Of a DNA stretch of 40,635 bases, positions 23,817 to 32,061 are shown in pieces. Source of the stretch: Streptosporangium nondiastaticum (lineage in GTDB: Bacteria > Actinomycetota > Actinomycetes > Streptomycetales > Streptomycetaceae); NCBI RefSeq assembly GCF_003011965.1, contig NZ_PXWG01000056.1, positions 1 through 40,635 on the forward strand. The letters run 5' to 3'. The notes beneath the pieces were generated by a model, which was not told the origin of the DNA, ran no database searches, and saw only the letters and a list, made by a program, of their open reading frames with translations. A program made the position numbers and the translations under genes. Positions within the stretch are counted from its first letter, which is position 1. Each line of letters begins with the position of its first letter.

Positions 23817-24845
23817 CTAGAAGGCGCGTTCACTCTTCGGAGTTCTTTCCTGCCGTTTAAGCACCGCGCACGCCATCGTCACCACCACTCCCGCCACCGC
23901 CCACGCACCCAGCACCAGCAGCGACGGGGCGAGCCCGTTGCCGCCGAAGTAGGCGATGGAGCGGGCGGACCAGGTGCCGGCGCCCGGGGGGAGGGCGGGG
24001 CCGATGGCGTTCCAGAAGGGGGGCAGGAGGGGGTACGGGTAGGCGCCGCCGGCGCTCGGGTTGCCGAGGACGACCACGATGGCGATGGCCAGTCCGATGC
24101 CGACGACCCCGGCCAGCCCCTGGAGGGCGAGCGTCGTCGCGCCGACCGCGAAGACGACCAGCGCTCCCAGGCCCCACAGCCCCGGGATGCTGCCGGGCAG
24201 CGCGTCCAGGACGGGGCCCGCGATGACGGCTCCGAACAGGCCGGCGGCCGCCGAGTAGAGGGCGAGGGCGCCGAGCCGGATGACGGCCCGGTGGGAGTTG
24301 GCGGGCCGGGCGCCCGCGCTGATGGCGAGGATCGCGGCGCACAGGTAGCCGCCCACGCACCAGCCGACCGCCAGGTAGAACGCGGTCAGGCCGCGGGCGT
24401 CGCCGGCCGCGGCGGGTGCGACGTCCTTGACCCGGACCTTGCGCCCCTCCGCCGCCTCGGCGCGGGTGAGCACCGCCTCGGTGGCCTGGGCGAGGGAGGC
24501 GCCCGCGCCGCTTGCGACCAGCAGGGTGTCGGTGGTGCCGCGGGGGTCGACGATCAGCGCCGCGTCGAGATCGCGGTTGCGGATCTTCCGGGCGGCCGCG
24601 GCCTCGCCGCCGTCCACCGCGCGCGGGGCCAGGGGGTCGCCCGGCAGCCCGTCCAGCCGCTGCACCAGCTGCCCGCTGATCTGCTGCGGGGCGACGACGC
24701 CGAGCGCGACGTCCCGCGGCCGGGGGCTGTGGAAGGCGCCCACGTACGAGGCGATGAAGGCGAGCTGGAGGACCAGGGTGCCGATCACCAGGATCGCGGC
24801 CCGGCCCGTCACCGCGCTCCGCAGCTCCTGGACGAATGAGGGCAT
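23817..24845 (-). CDS. ABC-2/Pip-like multi-pass membrane protein
   Basis: The protein is 342 residues from the ATG at 24845 (MPSFVQELRSAVTGRAAIL), chosen over longer in-frame starts because it directly precedes the first helix. One N-terminal membrane helix is followed by an extracytoplasmic domain of about 120 residues (VAPQQISGQLVQRLDGLPGD onward). At least five more helices follow, from GLTAFYLAVGWCVGGYLCAA to the C-terminus. This is the architecture of ABC-2-type permeases and of YhgE/Pip or DUF3533 proteins, which are linked to export or to phage receptor function. No ATPase gene is adjacent. The promoter region is shared with the divergent dnaE2 gene, including a LexA box 95 bases upstream. 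Confidence 0.7.
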   Translation of the reverse strand: MPSFVQELRSAVTGRAAILVIGTLVLQLAFIASYVGAFHSPRPRDVALGVVAPQQISGQLVQRLDGLPGDPLAPRAVDGGEAAAARKIRNRDLDAALIVDPRGTTDTLLVASGAGASLAQATEAVLTRAEAAEGRKVRVKDVAPAAAGDARGLTAFYLAVGWCVGGYLCAAILAISAGARPANSHRAVIRLGALALYSAAAGLFGAVIAGPVLDALPGSIPGLWGLGALVVFAVGATTLALQGLAGVVGIGLAIAIVVVLGNPSAGGAYPYPLLPPFWNAIGPALPPGAGTWSARSIAYFGGNGLAPSLLVLGAWAVAGVVVTMACAVLKRQERTPKSERAF

Positions 24846-24939
24846 GCCCCGAGCCTGCGGGGTGCGGACGGCCCGCGCAGGCGGTGCGGGCCGTCCGGGT
24901 GATCGACGCCCACGCCCGGGGCACCCGCCGCACACGTGT

Positions 24940-24955
24940 TCGTACGAATGTTCGA
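24940..24955. promoter_or_regulatory. LexA (SOS) box upstream of dnaE2
   Basis: TCGTACGAATGTTCGA matches the actinobacterial SOS box TCGAAC-N4-GTTCGA with one mismatch in the left half. It lies 69 bases before the dnaE2 start, as expected for LexA repression of the mutagenesis operon. The divergent membrane protein gene starts 95 bases on the other side. Confidence 0.8.
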
Positions 24956-25024
24956 GAGTGTGGTTTATGGTGGATGGAGAGGGCGGTTTTCGGCCAGGGG
25001 GTGACAGGAACGGCAGGAGGTGCG

Positions 25025-28000
25025 ATGACCGGGCTCAACACGTTCACGCACCTGCACACCGCGTCCGGCTTCTCGATGCGGTACGGGGCCACGCACCCCG
25101 AACAGCTGGCTGAGCGCGCCGCAGAGCGCGGCATGGACGCCGTCGCCCTCACCGACCGCGACACCCTCGCCGGAGCGGTCCGGTTCGCCACGGCGAGCGC
25201 CAAGGCCGGGGTGCGCCCGGTGTTCGGCGTGGACCTGGCCGTACGGGACGACCCGCCGCAGCCGTCGCAGCCGTCCGCGCACAGCCGCCCCCGCACCCCC
25301 GTGCGCGGCGGCGCCTTCGTCGACGAGTCCGCGCCCCGCGCGGTCTTCCTCGCCCGGGACGGCGCGCGCGGCTGGGCCGCCCTGTGCGGGCTGGTCTCCG
25401 CGGCCCACGCGAACACCGGCGCCCACGCGAACACCGGCGCTCACACGAACGCCGTCGCCCGCCTCCCCGAGCTCACCCGCGCGGACCTCGCGGCCGCCGC
25501 CCCCGGCATCCGCACCCCCCTGCACGTCCTCCTCGGCCCCGGCTCCGAGCCCGGCCGCGCCCTCGCCGCCGGCCGCCCGGACCGGGCCGCCCGGCTGCTC
25601 GCGCCCTGGCGGGAAATGTTCGGTGACGCCCTGCGCCTGGAGGTCGTCTGCCACGGCCGTACCGGCACCGGTCCCGGCTCGCTGCGCCTCGCCGCCCGTA
25701 CCGCCGGCTTCGCCGCCGACCAGGGCGTCCCCGCCGTCCTCAGCAACGCCGTGCGCTACGCCGACCCCGGTCAGGGGCCCGTCGCCGACGTCCTCGACGC
25801 GGCCCGCCGGCTGGTCCCGATCGACCCCCGCAGGCCGGAGTCCCTCGACAGTGGCGAGCGCTGGCTCAAGGGGCCCGCCGCCATGGCCGCCCTCGCCGAG
25901 CGGGTCGCGGAGGCCGCGGGGCTCGGCCGGGACGCGGCCCGCCGGCTGCTCGCCACGACCGAGGAGACCGCCGCCGCCTGCCTGGTCGACCCCGAGGACG
26001 ACCTGGGGCTCGGCCGCGTCCACTTCCCCGAGGCGCACCTGGTCGGCGCCGGTCACCGCACCGCCGACCGCGTGCTGCGCTCCCGCTGCACGGCGGGCAT
26101 GGTGCTGCGCGGCTACGACCGCAAGCGCCGCTACCGGGAGCGGCTGGAGGACGAGCTGGCGATCATCGCCGGGAGGGGCCTCGCCTCGTACTTCCTCACC
26201 GTCGCCCGGGTCGTGGACGACACCCGAGCCCTCGGCGTCCGGGTCACCGCCCGCGGCTCCGGCGCGGGCTCCCTGGTCAACCACCTGCTCGGCATCGCCC
26301 ACGCCGACCCCGTCGAGCACGGCCTGCTGATGGAGCGCTTCCTGTCCGTCCACCGCAAGGCGCTGCCCGACATCGACGTCGACGTGGAGTCCGCGCGCCG
26401 CCTGGACGTCTACCGCGCGATCTTCGACCGCTTCGGCGCGGACCGGGTCGCGACCGTCGCCATGCCCGAGACGTACCGCGTCCGGCACGCGATCCGGGAC
26501 GTGGGCGCGGCCCTCGGCAAGGACCCGGCCGAGGTGGACCGGCTCGCCAAGGCGTTCCCGCACATCCGCGCCCGTGACGCCCGCGCGGCGCTGGCCGAGC
26601 TGCCCGAGCTGCGCGCGGTGGCCGCGGAGGACCACGGCCGGCTGTGGGAGCTGGTCGAGGCGCTGGACGGGCTGCCGCGCGGCGTCGCCATGCACCCGTG
26701 CGGCGTGCTGCTGTCGGACGCGTCCCTGCGCGCCCGTACGCCCGTCGTGCCGACCAGCGGCGAGGGCTTCCCCATGGCGCAGTTCGACAAGGACGACGTG
26801 GAGGAGCTCGGGCTGCTCAAGCTCGACGTGCTGGGCGTGCGGATGCAGTCCGCGATGGCGCACGCGGTGGCCGAGATCGAGCGGGCCACCGGGCGGCACC
26901 TCGACCTCGACGACCCCGCGGACGTGCCGCCGGGCGACCCCCGCACGTACGAGCTGATCCGGTCGGCCGAGACGCTCGGCTGCTTCCAGATCGAGTCGCC
27001 GGGCCAGCGCGACCTCGTCGGCCGGCTGCAGCCCGAGACCTTCCACGACCTCGTGGTGGACATCTCCCTCTTCCGGCCGGGCCCGGTCGCGGCCGACATG
27101 GTGCGGCCCTTCATCGAGGCTCGGCACGGCCGCGCCCCCGTGCGCTACCCGCACCCGGAACTGGAGGACACGCTGCGCGAGACGTACGGCGTGGTCGTCT
27201 TCCACGAGCAGATCATCGAGATCCTGCGCATCATGACCGGCTGCGACCGGAGCTTCGCGGACGAGACGCGCCGCGCGCTGTCCGACCCGCGGCTGGTGGG
27301 GCGGGTGCGCACGTGGTTCGGGCGGGAGGCGGCGAGGCTCGGCCGCTCGCCGGAGTCCGTGCGCCGCACCTGGGAGATCGTGGAGGCGTTCGGCAGCTAC
27401 GGCTTCTGCAAGGCGCACGCCGTCGCGTTCGCCGTGCCCACCTACCAGTCGGCGTGGCTGAAGGCCCATCACCCCGCGGCCTTCTACGCGGGGCTGCTCA
27501 CCCACGACCCGGGGATGTACCCCAAGCGGCTGCTGCTCGCGGACGCGCGCCGGCGCGGCGTGCCGATCCTGCCGCTGGACGTGAACCGGTCGGGTACGGC
27601 CTATATGATCGAACTGGTGTCCGATCGTGAAGGTGGCGGCGGCGGTGTCTGGGGGCTCCGCATGGCCCTCTCCGACGTGCAGGGCATCGGCGAGGCCGAG
27701 GCCGCGCGCATCGCGGCCGGCCGCCCGTACACCTCCCTCCCCGACCTGTGGCACCGCGCCCGGCCCGCCCGGCCCGTCGCCGAACGCCTCGCCCGGGTCG
27801 GGGCGCTGGACGCCTTCGGCGGCAACCGCCGCGACCTGCTCCTGCACATCGCCGAACTGCACCGCGGACACGGGCGCGCCCGCGGGCACGGGGGCCCGGA
27901 CCAGCCCACCCTGATCGACAGCGCGCGGGCCGAGCCCCTCGGCCTGCCCGACCTCGACGCGGAGGAGCGGCTCGGCGCCGAGCTCGGCGTGCTCGGCATG

Positions 28001-28552
28001 GACGCCTCCCGGCACCTGATGTCCGACCACCGGGCGTTCCTCGCCGAGCTGGGCGTCATCCCCGCCCGCCGGCTGCAGGACGCCCGGCACGGCGAAACGG
28101 TCCTGGTCGCGGGCGCCAAGGCCGCCACCCAGACCCCGCCGGTCCGCTCCGGCCGCCGCGTCATCTTCACCACCCTCGACGACGGCACGGGCCTGGTCGA
28201 CTGCGCCTTCTTCGACGACAGCCACCCCGCCTGCGCGCACACCGTCTTCCACTCCTGGCTGCTGCTCGTCCGTGGCGTCGTCCAGCGCCGCGGGCCGCGC
28301 AGCCTGAGCGTGGTGGGCGCGGCGGCGTGGGACCTCGCGCAGCTGACGAAGCTCCGCGCGGAGGGCGGCCTGGAGGCGGTGGCCTCGGTGCTGGCCGCCC
28401 CCGCTGCGGCTCCCGGGACCGCGGGCCCGGACCGCCGCATCCGCCTGTCCACCGGCTACGCCATGCACCCGTGGGCGGACCTGCAGCCCGCGGGCGAGGG
28501 AGCGGCCACGGGCCGCAAGCTGTGGCACGCGAGTCCGGGGAGCGCGGGATGA
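25025..28552 (+). CDS. dnaE2: Error-prone DNA polymerase III alpha subunit (DnaE2/ImuC)
   Basis: The 1175-residue protein has an N-terminal PHP domain (FTHLHTASGFSMRYGATHP, ALTDRDTLAGAVRF). The polymerase core has the catalytic aspartates in PDIDVD (about residues 448-453), SLFRPGP and FHEQIIEILR. A helix-hairpin-helix region and a C-terminal OB fold (VIFTTLDDGTGLVDCAFFD) follow. It performs translesion synthesis and damage-induced mutagenesis. It is somewhat longer than typical DnaE2, partly from an AHANTG repeat at about residue 127 in the PHP domain. The ATG has AGGAGG 5 bases upstream; an earlier in-frame start reads through the SOS box and is rejected. A LexA box precedes it, and its stop overlaps the next gene start (ATGA). 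Confidence 0.95.
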   Translation: MTGLNTFTHLHTASGFSMRYGATHPEQLAERAAERGMDAVALTDRDTLAGAVRFATASAKAGVRPVFGVDLAVRDDPPQPSQPSAHSRPRTPVRGGAFVDESAPRAVFLARDGARGWAALCGLVSAAHANTGAHANTGAHTNAVARLPELTRADLAAAAPGIRTPLHVLLGPGSEPGRALAAGRPDRAARLLAPWREMFGDALRLEVVCHGRTGTGPGSLRLAARTAGFAADQGVPAVLSNAVRYADPGQGPVADVLDAARRLVPIDPRRPESLDSGERWLKGPAAMAALAERVAEAAGLGRDAARRLLATTEETAAACLVDPEDDLGLGRVHFPEAHLVGAGHRTADRVLRSRCTAGMVLRGYDRKRRYRERLEDELAIIAGRGLASYFLTVARVVDDTRALGVRVTARGSGAGSLVNHLLGIAHADPVEHGLLMERFLSVHRKALPDIDVDVESARRLDVYRAIFDRFGADRVATVAMPETYRVRHAIRDVGAALGKDPAEVDRLAKAFPHIRARDARAALAELPELRAVAAEDHGRLWELVEALDGLPRGVAMHPCGVLLSDASLRARTPVVPTSGEGFPMAQFDKDDVEELGLLKLDVLGVRMQSAMAHAVAEIERATGRHLDLDDPADVPPGDPRTYELIRSAETLGCFQIESPGQRDLVGRLQPETFHDLVVDISLFRPGPVAADMVRPFIEARHGRAPVRYPHPELEDTLRETYGVVVFHEQIIEILRIMTGCDRSFADETRRALSDPRLVGRVRTWFGREAARLGRSPESVRRTWEIVEAFGSYGFCKAHAVAFAVPTYQSAWLKAHHPAAFYAGLLTHDPGMYPKRLLLADARRRGVPILPLDVNRSGTAYMIELVSDREGGGGGVWGLRMALSDVQGIGEAEAARIAAGRPYTSLPDLWHRARPARPVAERLARVGALDAFGGNRRDLLLHIAELHRGHGRARGHGGPDQPTLIDSARAEPLGLPDLDAEERLGAELGVLGMDASRHLMSDHRAFLAELGVIPARRLQDARHGETVLVAGAKAATQTPPVRSGRRVIFTTLDDGTGLVDCAFFDDSHPACAHTVFHSWLLLVRGVVQRRGPRSLSVVGAAAWDLAQLTKLRAEGGLEAVASVLAAPAAAPGTAGPDRRIRLSTGYAMHPWADLQPAGEGAATGRKLWHASPGSAG
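25403..25456 (+). repeat. In-frame 18-base tandem repeat in dnaE2
   Basis: Two identical 18-base units and a third diverged one encode AHANTG, AHANTG and AHTNAV within the PHP domain. The frame is intact, so this is a small loop expansion that could vary in length between strains. Confidence 0.9.
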
Positions 28553-29592
28553 GCGCCCGGGCGCGGCTCGCCGCGGTGCCGGACCCGCCCGCACCCACGG
28601 TGCTGTACGTCCACTTCCACGCCGGGGCGGGCGCGCCCCTGGGCGAGGAGACCTACGACGGGCTCCTCGTGCTGCTCGCCGAGGTCAGCCCCGTCGTGCA
28701 GGCGGTCCCGCCGGACGCGGCGCTCGTGGAAGTCCGCGGCGCCACCCGCTACTTCGGGCAGGGCCCCGCCGGGCTCGCCGCGCTCGTACGCGTACGGGCG
28801 CTCGCCCGGTACGGGGCCGACTGCACGGTCGGCATCGCGGGCAATCCGATGCTGGCCCGGATGGCCGCGCACGACGGCCCGCCCGGCGCGGTGCGCACGC
28901 TCCCCGGGGACCCGGCCGCCGTCGCCGCGTTCCTCGCGGGCAAGCCGGCCGCGGCCCTGTACGGCGTGGGCCCGGCCACCGCCCGCACCCTGTCCACGTA
29001 CGGGCTCGGCACCGTCGGCCGGATCGCGGCCGCGCCGCTGCCCGCGCTGCAGCGGATCCTCGGGCCCGTGGCGGGCCGGCGGCTGCACGAGCGGGCGCAC
29101 GGCATCGACCCGACCCCCGTCACGCCGGGGGCGCGGGCCCGTTCGGCGGCCGCGGAACACCGCTTCGAGCGGGACGAGCTGGACGCCGACCGGCGCCGCC
29201 GCGCGCTGCTGGCGCTCGCCGACGGGCTGGGCGGCCGGCTGCGGGAGAGCGGGCAGGTAGCGCGCGGCCTGACCCTCACCGTGCGGTACGCCGACGGCTC
29301 GGTGACCACCCGCTCCCGGACCTTCGCCGAACCGACCGCGCACACCCCCGAGCTGACCGCGACCGCGTACGCGCTGCACGACGCGCTCGGGCTGCAGCGC
29401 GCCCGGGTCCGGGCCGTGGCGCTGCGCGCGGAGGGGCTCGGCGAGGCCGGGTCCGCCGCGCACCAGCTGTCCTTCGACCCGGCCGACGAGAAGGCGCGCC
29501 GGATCGAGGCGGCCGTGGACCGGGCGCGGGCCCGCTTCGGGCCGGGAGCGGTGGGGCCGGCGGCGGCGCTGGGCAGGCGGGCCGTGGCCTGA
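28549..29592 (+). CDS. ImuB-like Y-family polymerase homologue
   Basis: The 347-residue protein shares the Y-family core and C-terminus: FGQGPAGLAALVR, TVGIAGNPMLARMAA, LYGVGPATARTLSTYGLGTV, then LSFDPADEKARRIEAAVDRA. The catalytic carboxylates are missing. The usual HVDMDAFF motif reads YVHFHAGA, and the SxDEAYLDV motif reads PPDAALVEV. The stretch between them is only about 45 residues, so most of the fingers region is gone. That fits ImuB-type accessory proteins, which bring DnaE2 to the clamp without synthesising DNA. The start overlaps the dnaE2 stop. No ImuA-like gene is in the window. The function with DnaE2 is by analogy with known mutasomes. Confidence 0.8.
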   Translation: MSARARLAAVPDPPAPTVLYVHFHAGAGAPLGEETYDGLLVLLAEVSPVVQAVPPDAALVEVRGATRYFGQGPAGLAALVRVRALARYGADCTVGIAGNPMLARMAAHDGPPGAVRTLPGDPAAVAAFLAGKPAAALYGVGPATARTLSTYGLGTVGRIAAAPLPALQRILGPVAGRRLHERAHGIDPTPVTPGARARSAAAEHRFERDELDADRRRRALLALADGLGGRLRESGQVARGLTLTVRYADGSVTTRSRTFAEPTAHTPELTATAYALHDALGLQRARVRAVALRAEGLGEAGSAAHQLSFDPADEKARRIEAAVDRARARFGPGAVGPAAALGRRAVA

Positions 29593-29603
29593 AATGCGTT
29601 ACG

Positions 29604-29671
29604 GATCAAGGTATTCCACATAAAGAACGTGTGTCGGATTCCTTGACCGATCAAGGCGTGCCACGCATCCT
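29604..29671 (+). promoter_or_regulatory. Direct repeats and candidate promoter of the lipase
   Basis: GATCAAGGTATTCCAC (29604-29619) and GATCAAGGCGTGCCAC (29649-29664) are direct repeats 45 bases apart, about four helical turns. TTGACC (29643-29648) with CATCCT 17 bases later (29666-29671) is a possible promoter. A CCTTGA/TCAAGG hairpin overlaps the second repeat. The spacing suggests two sites for an activator; none is encoded nearby. Confidence 0.35.
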
Positions 29672-29778
29672 TACTGGAACGTAAGTTAACGCTCTTTCAG
29701 TAAACCACGGTTCCGGGCCACCCGTGCGCCCACCGTCAGTGATCACCCCCCACCAGCCCCCACCAGCGAGGTGTTCAT

Positions 29779-30687
29779 ATGAAGCTGCCCTGGAGACCCC
29801 TGCGCACCCTGCTCCCCGCGCTGGCCCTCGCCCTCTCGGCCGCCGCCCTCACCGCCCCCGGGGCGGCGGCCGCTTCGTCTGACGATTCCCGCGCCTCCCA
29901 GGCCGCCGCCGGCGCCGCGACCGGCGGCGGCAGTGGCTGGAACGACTACTCCTGCAAGCCGTCGGCCGCCCACCCGCGCCCCGTCGTCCTCGTGCACGGC
30001 ACCCTGGGCAACTCCGTGGACAACTGGCTCGTCCTCGCGCCCTACCTGAAGAACCGCGGCTACTGCGTCTTCTCCCTCGACTACGGCAAGCTGCCCGGCG
30101 TACCGCTCTTCTACGGCCTCGGCCCGATCGCGAAGTCGGCCGAGGAGCTCTCCGCGTACGTCGACAAGGTCCGCGACGCCACCGGCGCCGACAAGGTGGA
30201 CATCGTCGGCCACTCCCAGGGCGGCGCGATGCCGCGCTACTACCTCAACTTCCTGGGCGGCAAGGACAAGGTGAACTCCCTCACCGGCATCGCCCCCAAC
30301 AACCACGGCACGACGCTGTCGGGCCTGGTCACCCTGATGGACAAGATCCCCGGCGCCCGCAACGCGCTCGGCGGCCTGACCCCCGGCCTCACCGACCAGG
30401 CGCTCGGCTCCGACTTCCTCAAGAAGATGAACTCCGTCCCCGACACCGTGCCGGGCGTCCGCTACACGGTCATCGCGACCAAGTACGACGAGGTCGTCAC
30501 GCCGTACACCTCCGGCTTCCTGACCGGCCCCGACGTGCGCAACGTCCTGCTCCAGAACCTCTGCGCCGTGGACTTCTCCGAGCACATCGCGATCGGCACC
30601 GTCGACCGCGTCGTCGCGCACGAGGTCGCCAACGCCCTCGACCCGGCCAATGCGACGCCGACCACGTGCGCCTCGGTGATCGGCTGA
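29779..30687 (+). CDS. Secreted class-2 lipase (alpha/beta hydrolase)
   Basis: The 302-residue protein has a signal peptide (WRPLRTLLPALALALSAAAL) likely cleaved after the Ala run near residue 30. A Gly/Ala-rich linker follows, then an alpha/beta-hydrolase domain of the lipase-2 family. The oxyanion segment is LVHGTLGNSVDNW. The catalytic triad is Ser146 (GHSQGG), Asp237 (KYDEVVTPY) and His269 (SEHIAI). Cys pairs (59/96 and 262/297) could form disulfides, fitting an exported enzyme. It should hydrolyse acylglycerols or esters outside the cell. The ATG at 29779 has GAGG 8-10 bases upstream. A hairpin follows at 30702, so the gene is probably a single transcription unit. Confidence 0.92.
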   Translation: MKLPWRPLRTLLPALALALSAAALTAPGAAAASSDDSRASQAAAGAATGGGSGWNDYSCKPSAAHPRPVVLVHGTLGNSVDNWLVLAPYLKNRGYCVFSLDYGKLPGVPLFYGLGPIAKSAEELSAYVDKVRDATGADKVDIVGHSQGGAMPRYYLNFLGGKDKVNSLTGIAPNNHGTTLSGLVTLMDKIPGARNALGGLTPGLTDQALGSDFLKKMNSVPDTVPGVRYTVIATKYDEVVTPYTSGFLTGPDVRNVLLQNLCAVDFSEHIAIGTVDRVVAHEVANALDPANATPTTCASVIG

Positions 30688-30701
30688 GGCGACGGCTAAA
30701 A

Positions 30702-30721
30702 CCAGTGGCCTCAGGCCCTGG
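30702..30721. terminator. Hairpin after lipase
   Basis: CCAGTGGCC and GGCCCTGG form a stem with one bulged base around TCA, 15 bases after the lipase stop. A second small inverted repeat, CATGGGG/CCCCATG (30723-30746), follows and overlaps the next start codon, where it could affect translation of the DUF402 gene. Confidence 0.45.
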
Positions 30722-30743
30722 CCATGGGGAACCCTCGAACCCC

Positions 30744-31250
30744 ATGAGCACCGCAAGCACCCCGTTGAAGGCCGGCAGTGACGTAACGGTCACCCTGGTC
30801 AAGGAGTCCCGGTCCGGCATCGGTTACCCCGCGGTCGTCGTACGCGACGACGGCACGCACGCCGTCGTGCGCGCGCCGTGGGCGGCCCCGGCGGACCGGG
30901 ACTTCGGCTTCGTCCGCTTCGAGCGCGGCGACGTCTTCACCGAGCACTACTGGCGCGACCGCTGGTACGCGGTCAAGGAGGTGCGCGCCGCCGACGGCAC
31001 CCTGAAGGGCTGGTACTGCGACATCACCCGCCCCGCCGAGATCACCCCGGGCGCCGTCGTCTCCACCGACCTGGACCTCGACCTGTGGGTCTCGGCCGAC
31101 GGAGCCACCGTGCTCCGCCTGGACGAGGACGAGTTCGAGGAGAGCGGCCTGGAACGGCGCGACCCCGACGCGGCGGCGAAGGCCCGCGCGGCCCTCGACG
31201 AGCTGGAGGAACTGGCACGCGGCGGCGGGCTGACGGGTCTGCTGGACTAG
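30744..31250 (+). CDS. DUF402 family protein (Ntdp/FomD-like)
   Basis: The product is 168 residues from the ATG at 30744; a longer in-frame start would run back into the lipase terminator. DUF402 features are RDRWYAVKEVR, GWYCDITRP and the acidic strand TDLDLDLWVS, followed by an acidic helix-rich C-terminus. Characterised relatives (Ntdp, FomD) are divalent-metal nucleoside di/triphosphate hydrolases, with the acidic residues binding metal. The substrate here is unknown. The ribosome binding site is weak, and the start codon sits in a small inverted repeat. The gene converges on the metallothionein-like gene across a terminator hairpin. Confidence 0.82.
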   Translation: MSTASTPLKAGSDVTVTLVKESRSGIGYPAVVVRDDGTHAVVRAPWAAPADRDFGFVRFERGDVFTEHYWRDRWYAVKEVRAADGTLKGWYCDITRPAEITPGAVVSTDLDLDLWVSADGATVLRLDEDEFEESGLERRDPDAAAKARAALDELEELARGGGLTGLLD

Positions 31251-31262
31251 CGGTACGGGGAA

Positions 31263-31291
31263 GGGCCGGCCACGGCTCAGCCGACCGGCCC
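31263..31291. terminator. Bidirectional hairpin between DUF402 and metallothionein-like genes
   Basis: GGGCCGG and CCGGCCC are 7-base arms; the interior CGGCT/AGCCG can pair as well. It lies 12 bases after the DUF402 stop and 23 bases past the metallothionein-like stop on the other strand. Confidence 0.55.
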
Positions 31292-31314
31292 CCTGGGTCA
31301 CGCAGACGGCAGGA

Positions 31315-31419
31315 TCACCCGCCGCAATTGCACGGGCCACCGTTCTGGCATCCGCAGCTGCAGCCCGGACCACAGGTGCAATCGGCGGCGGGCGCCGCAA
31401 CAGGCTCGTGAACGGTCAT
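31315..31419 (-). CDS. Metallothionein-like small cysteine-rich peptide
   Basis: This 34-residue reverse-strand ORF starts at the ATG at 31419 with a perfect GGAGG 8-10 bases upstream. After an Ala/Pro N-terminus (MTVHEPVAAPAAD) it has seven cysteines in CTCGPGCSCGC, then NGGPCNCGG. The CxC and CGC clusters are metallothionein-like. Such peptides bind soft metals such as Cu(I), Zn or Cd and buffer them in the cytoplasm; the metal here is unknown. The cupin gene lies 84 bases upstream on the same strand and may be co-transcribed. A hairpin follows the stop. No signal peptide is present. The gene is small enough to be missed by standard gene callers. Confidence 0.8.
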   Translation of the reverse strand: MTVHEPVAAPAADCTCGPGCSCGCQNGGPCNCGG

Positions 31420-31470
31420 GGTCAACTGCCTCCTTCGACGCGGAGTAGGACTTCCATGGTCCAGCGAACA

Positions 31471-31482
31471 CCCGGATCCGGG
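31471..31482. promoter_or_regulatory. 12-base palindrome between cupin and metallothionein-like genes
   Basis: CCCGGATCCGGG is a perfect palindrome in the 84-base gap, 52 bases before the metallothionein-like start. It could be an operator for the peptide gene or a weak hairpin after the cupin gene. Confidence 0.25.
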
Positions 31483-31503
31483 CACGGACAAGGCACGTTG
31501 CGG

Positions 31504-31824
31504 TCAAGCCGCGGCGGGGGTGCGCTCCTCCAGCTCGACGATGACGAGCGTGCCCCGGCTCCCGGGCCGGACCGCGTGCCGCGTCCCCGCGGGCACGACG
31601 AAGAGCTCACCCGCCCTGACGGTCACCGTCCCGCCGTCGAGGCCGAGTTCGAGCCGTCCGTCGAGGACGAGCAGTGCTTCCGGAGCGTCGTGGCTCTCCT
31701 CCTCCACGGGCAGCTCACTCATGCGCAGCACCTTGATGCAGGCGGTCCCGACGCGCCCCAGCACACGGGACCGCCATGCGGCGGGGAGGGCGGCAGCGGT
31801 GTCGCTCAGATTGATCACTGTCAT
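31504..31824 (-). CDS. Small cupin-domain protein
   Basis: The 106-residue single-domain cupin (RmlC-like jelly roll) shows VEEESHDAPEALLVLDGRLELGLDG as motif 1 and VVPAGTRHAVRPG as motif 2. One metal-ligand His is kept in each motif, but motif 1 lacks the full GxHxH pattern. Small cupins bind metals or small ligands and often act as sensors or detoxifying enzymes; no specific role can be assigned. The ATG at 31824 is the only good start. It lies upstream of the metallothionein-like gene on the same strand, which makes a metal- or stress-related role attractive but unproven. A TAGTGT about 14 bases upstream of the start may be its -10. Confidence 0.78.
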   Translation of the reverse strand: MTVINLSDTAAALPAAWRSRVLGRVGTACIKVLRMSELPVEEESHDAPEALLVLDGRLELGLDGGTVTVRAGELFVVPAGTRHAVRPGSRGTLVIVELEERTPAAA

Positions 31825-31930
31825 GCGGCAGACACTAGGTGCCCTGCAGGAACGGTTGGTCGACCGTCGGGTAAAGGATCGGCCGACAGGCTGAGGGCTG
31901 CTCAGCCCGCCCCTTGCCGTGTGATCTCGC

Positions 31931-31966
31931 CGGGCTGCGCCGGGTGGTTCAACCCGGCGCAGCCCG
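31931..31966. terminator. Perfect 15-bp hairpin terminator of the Rhs/immunity unit
   Basis: CGGGCTGCGCCGGGT and ACCCGGCGCAGCCCG pair perfectly around a 6-base loop. It lies about 95 bases beyond the immunity gene stop on the reverse strand and about 105 bases upstream of the cupin start, so it insulates the two units. Confidence 0.8.
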
Positions 31967-32061
31967 TGGCATGCAACGTGACCTGCTCAGTTGGGGCGGG
32001 TACGGCTTATGGAGACCATGAGCTACGTCATGGCGATTTTCGAATGGCCAGCTGAACAACC

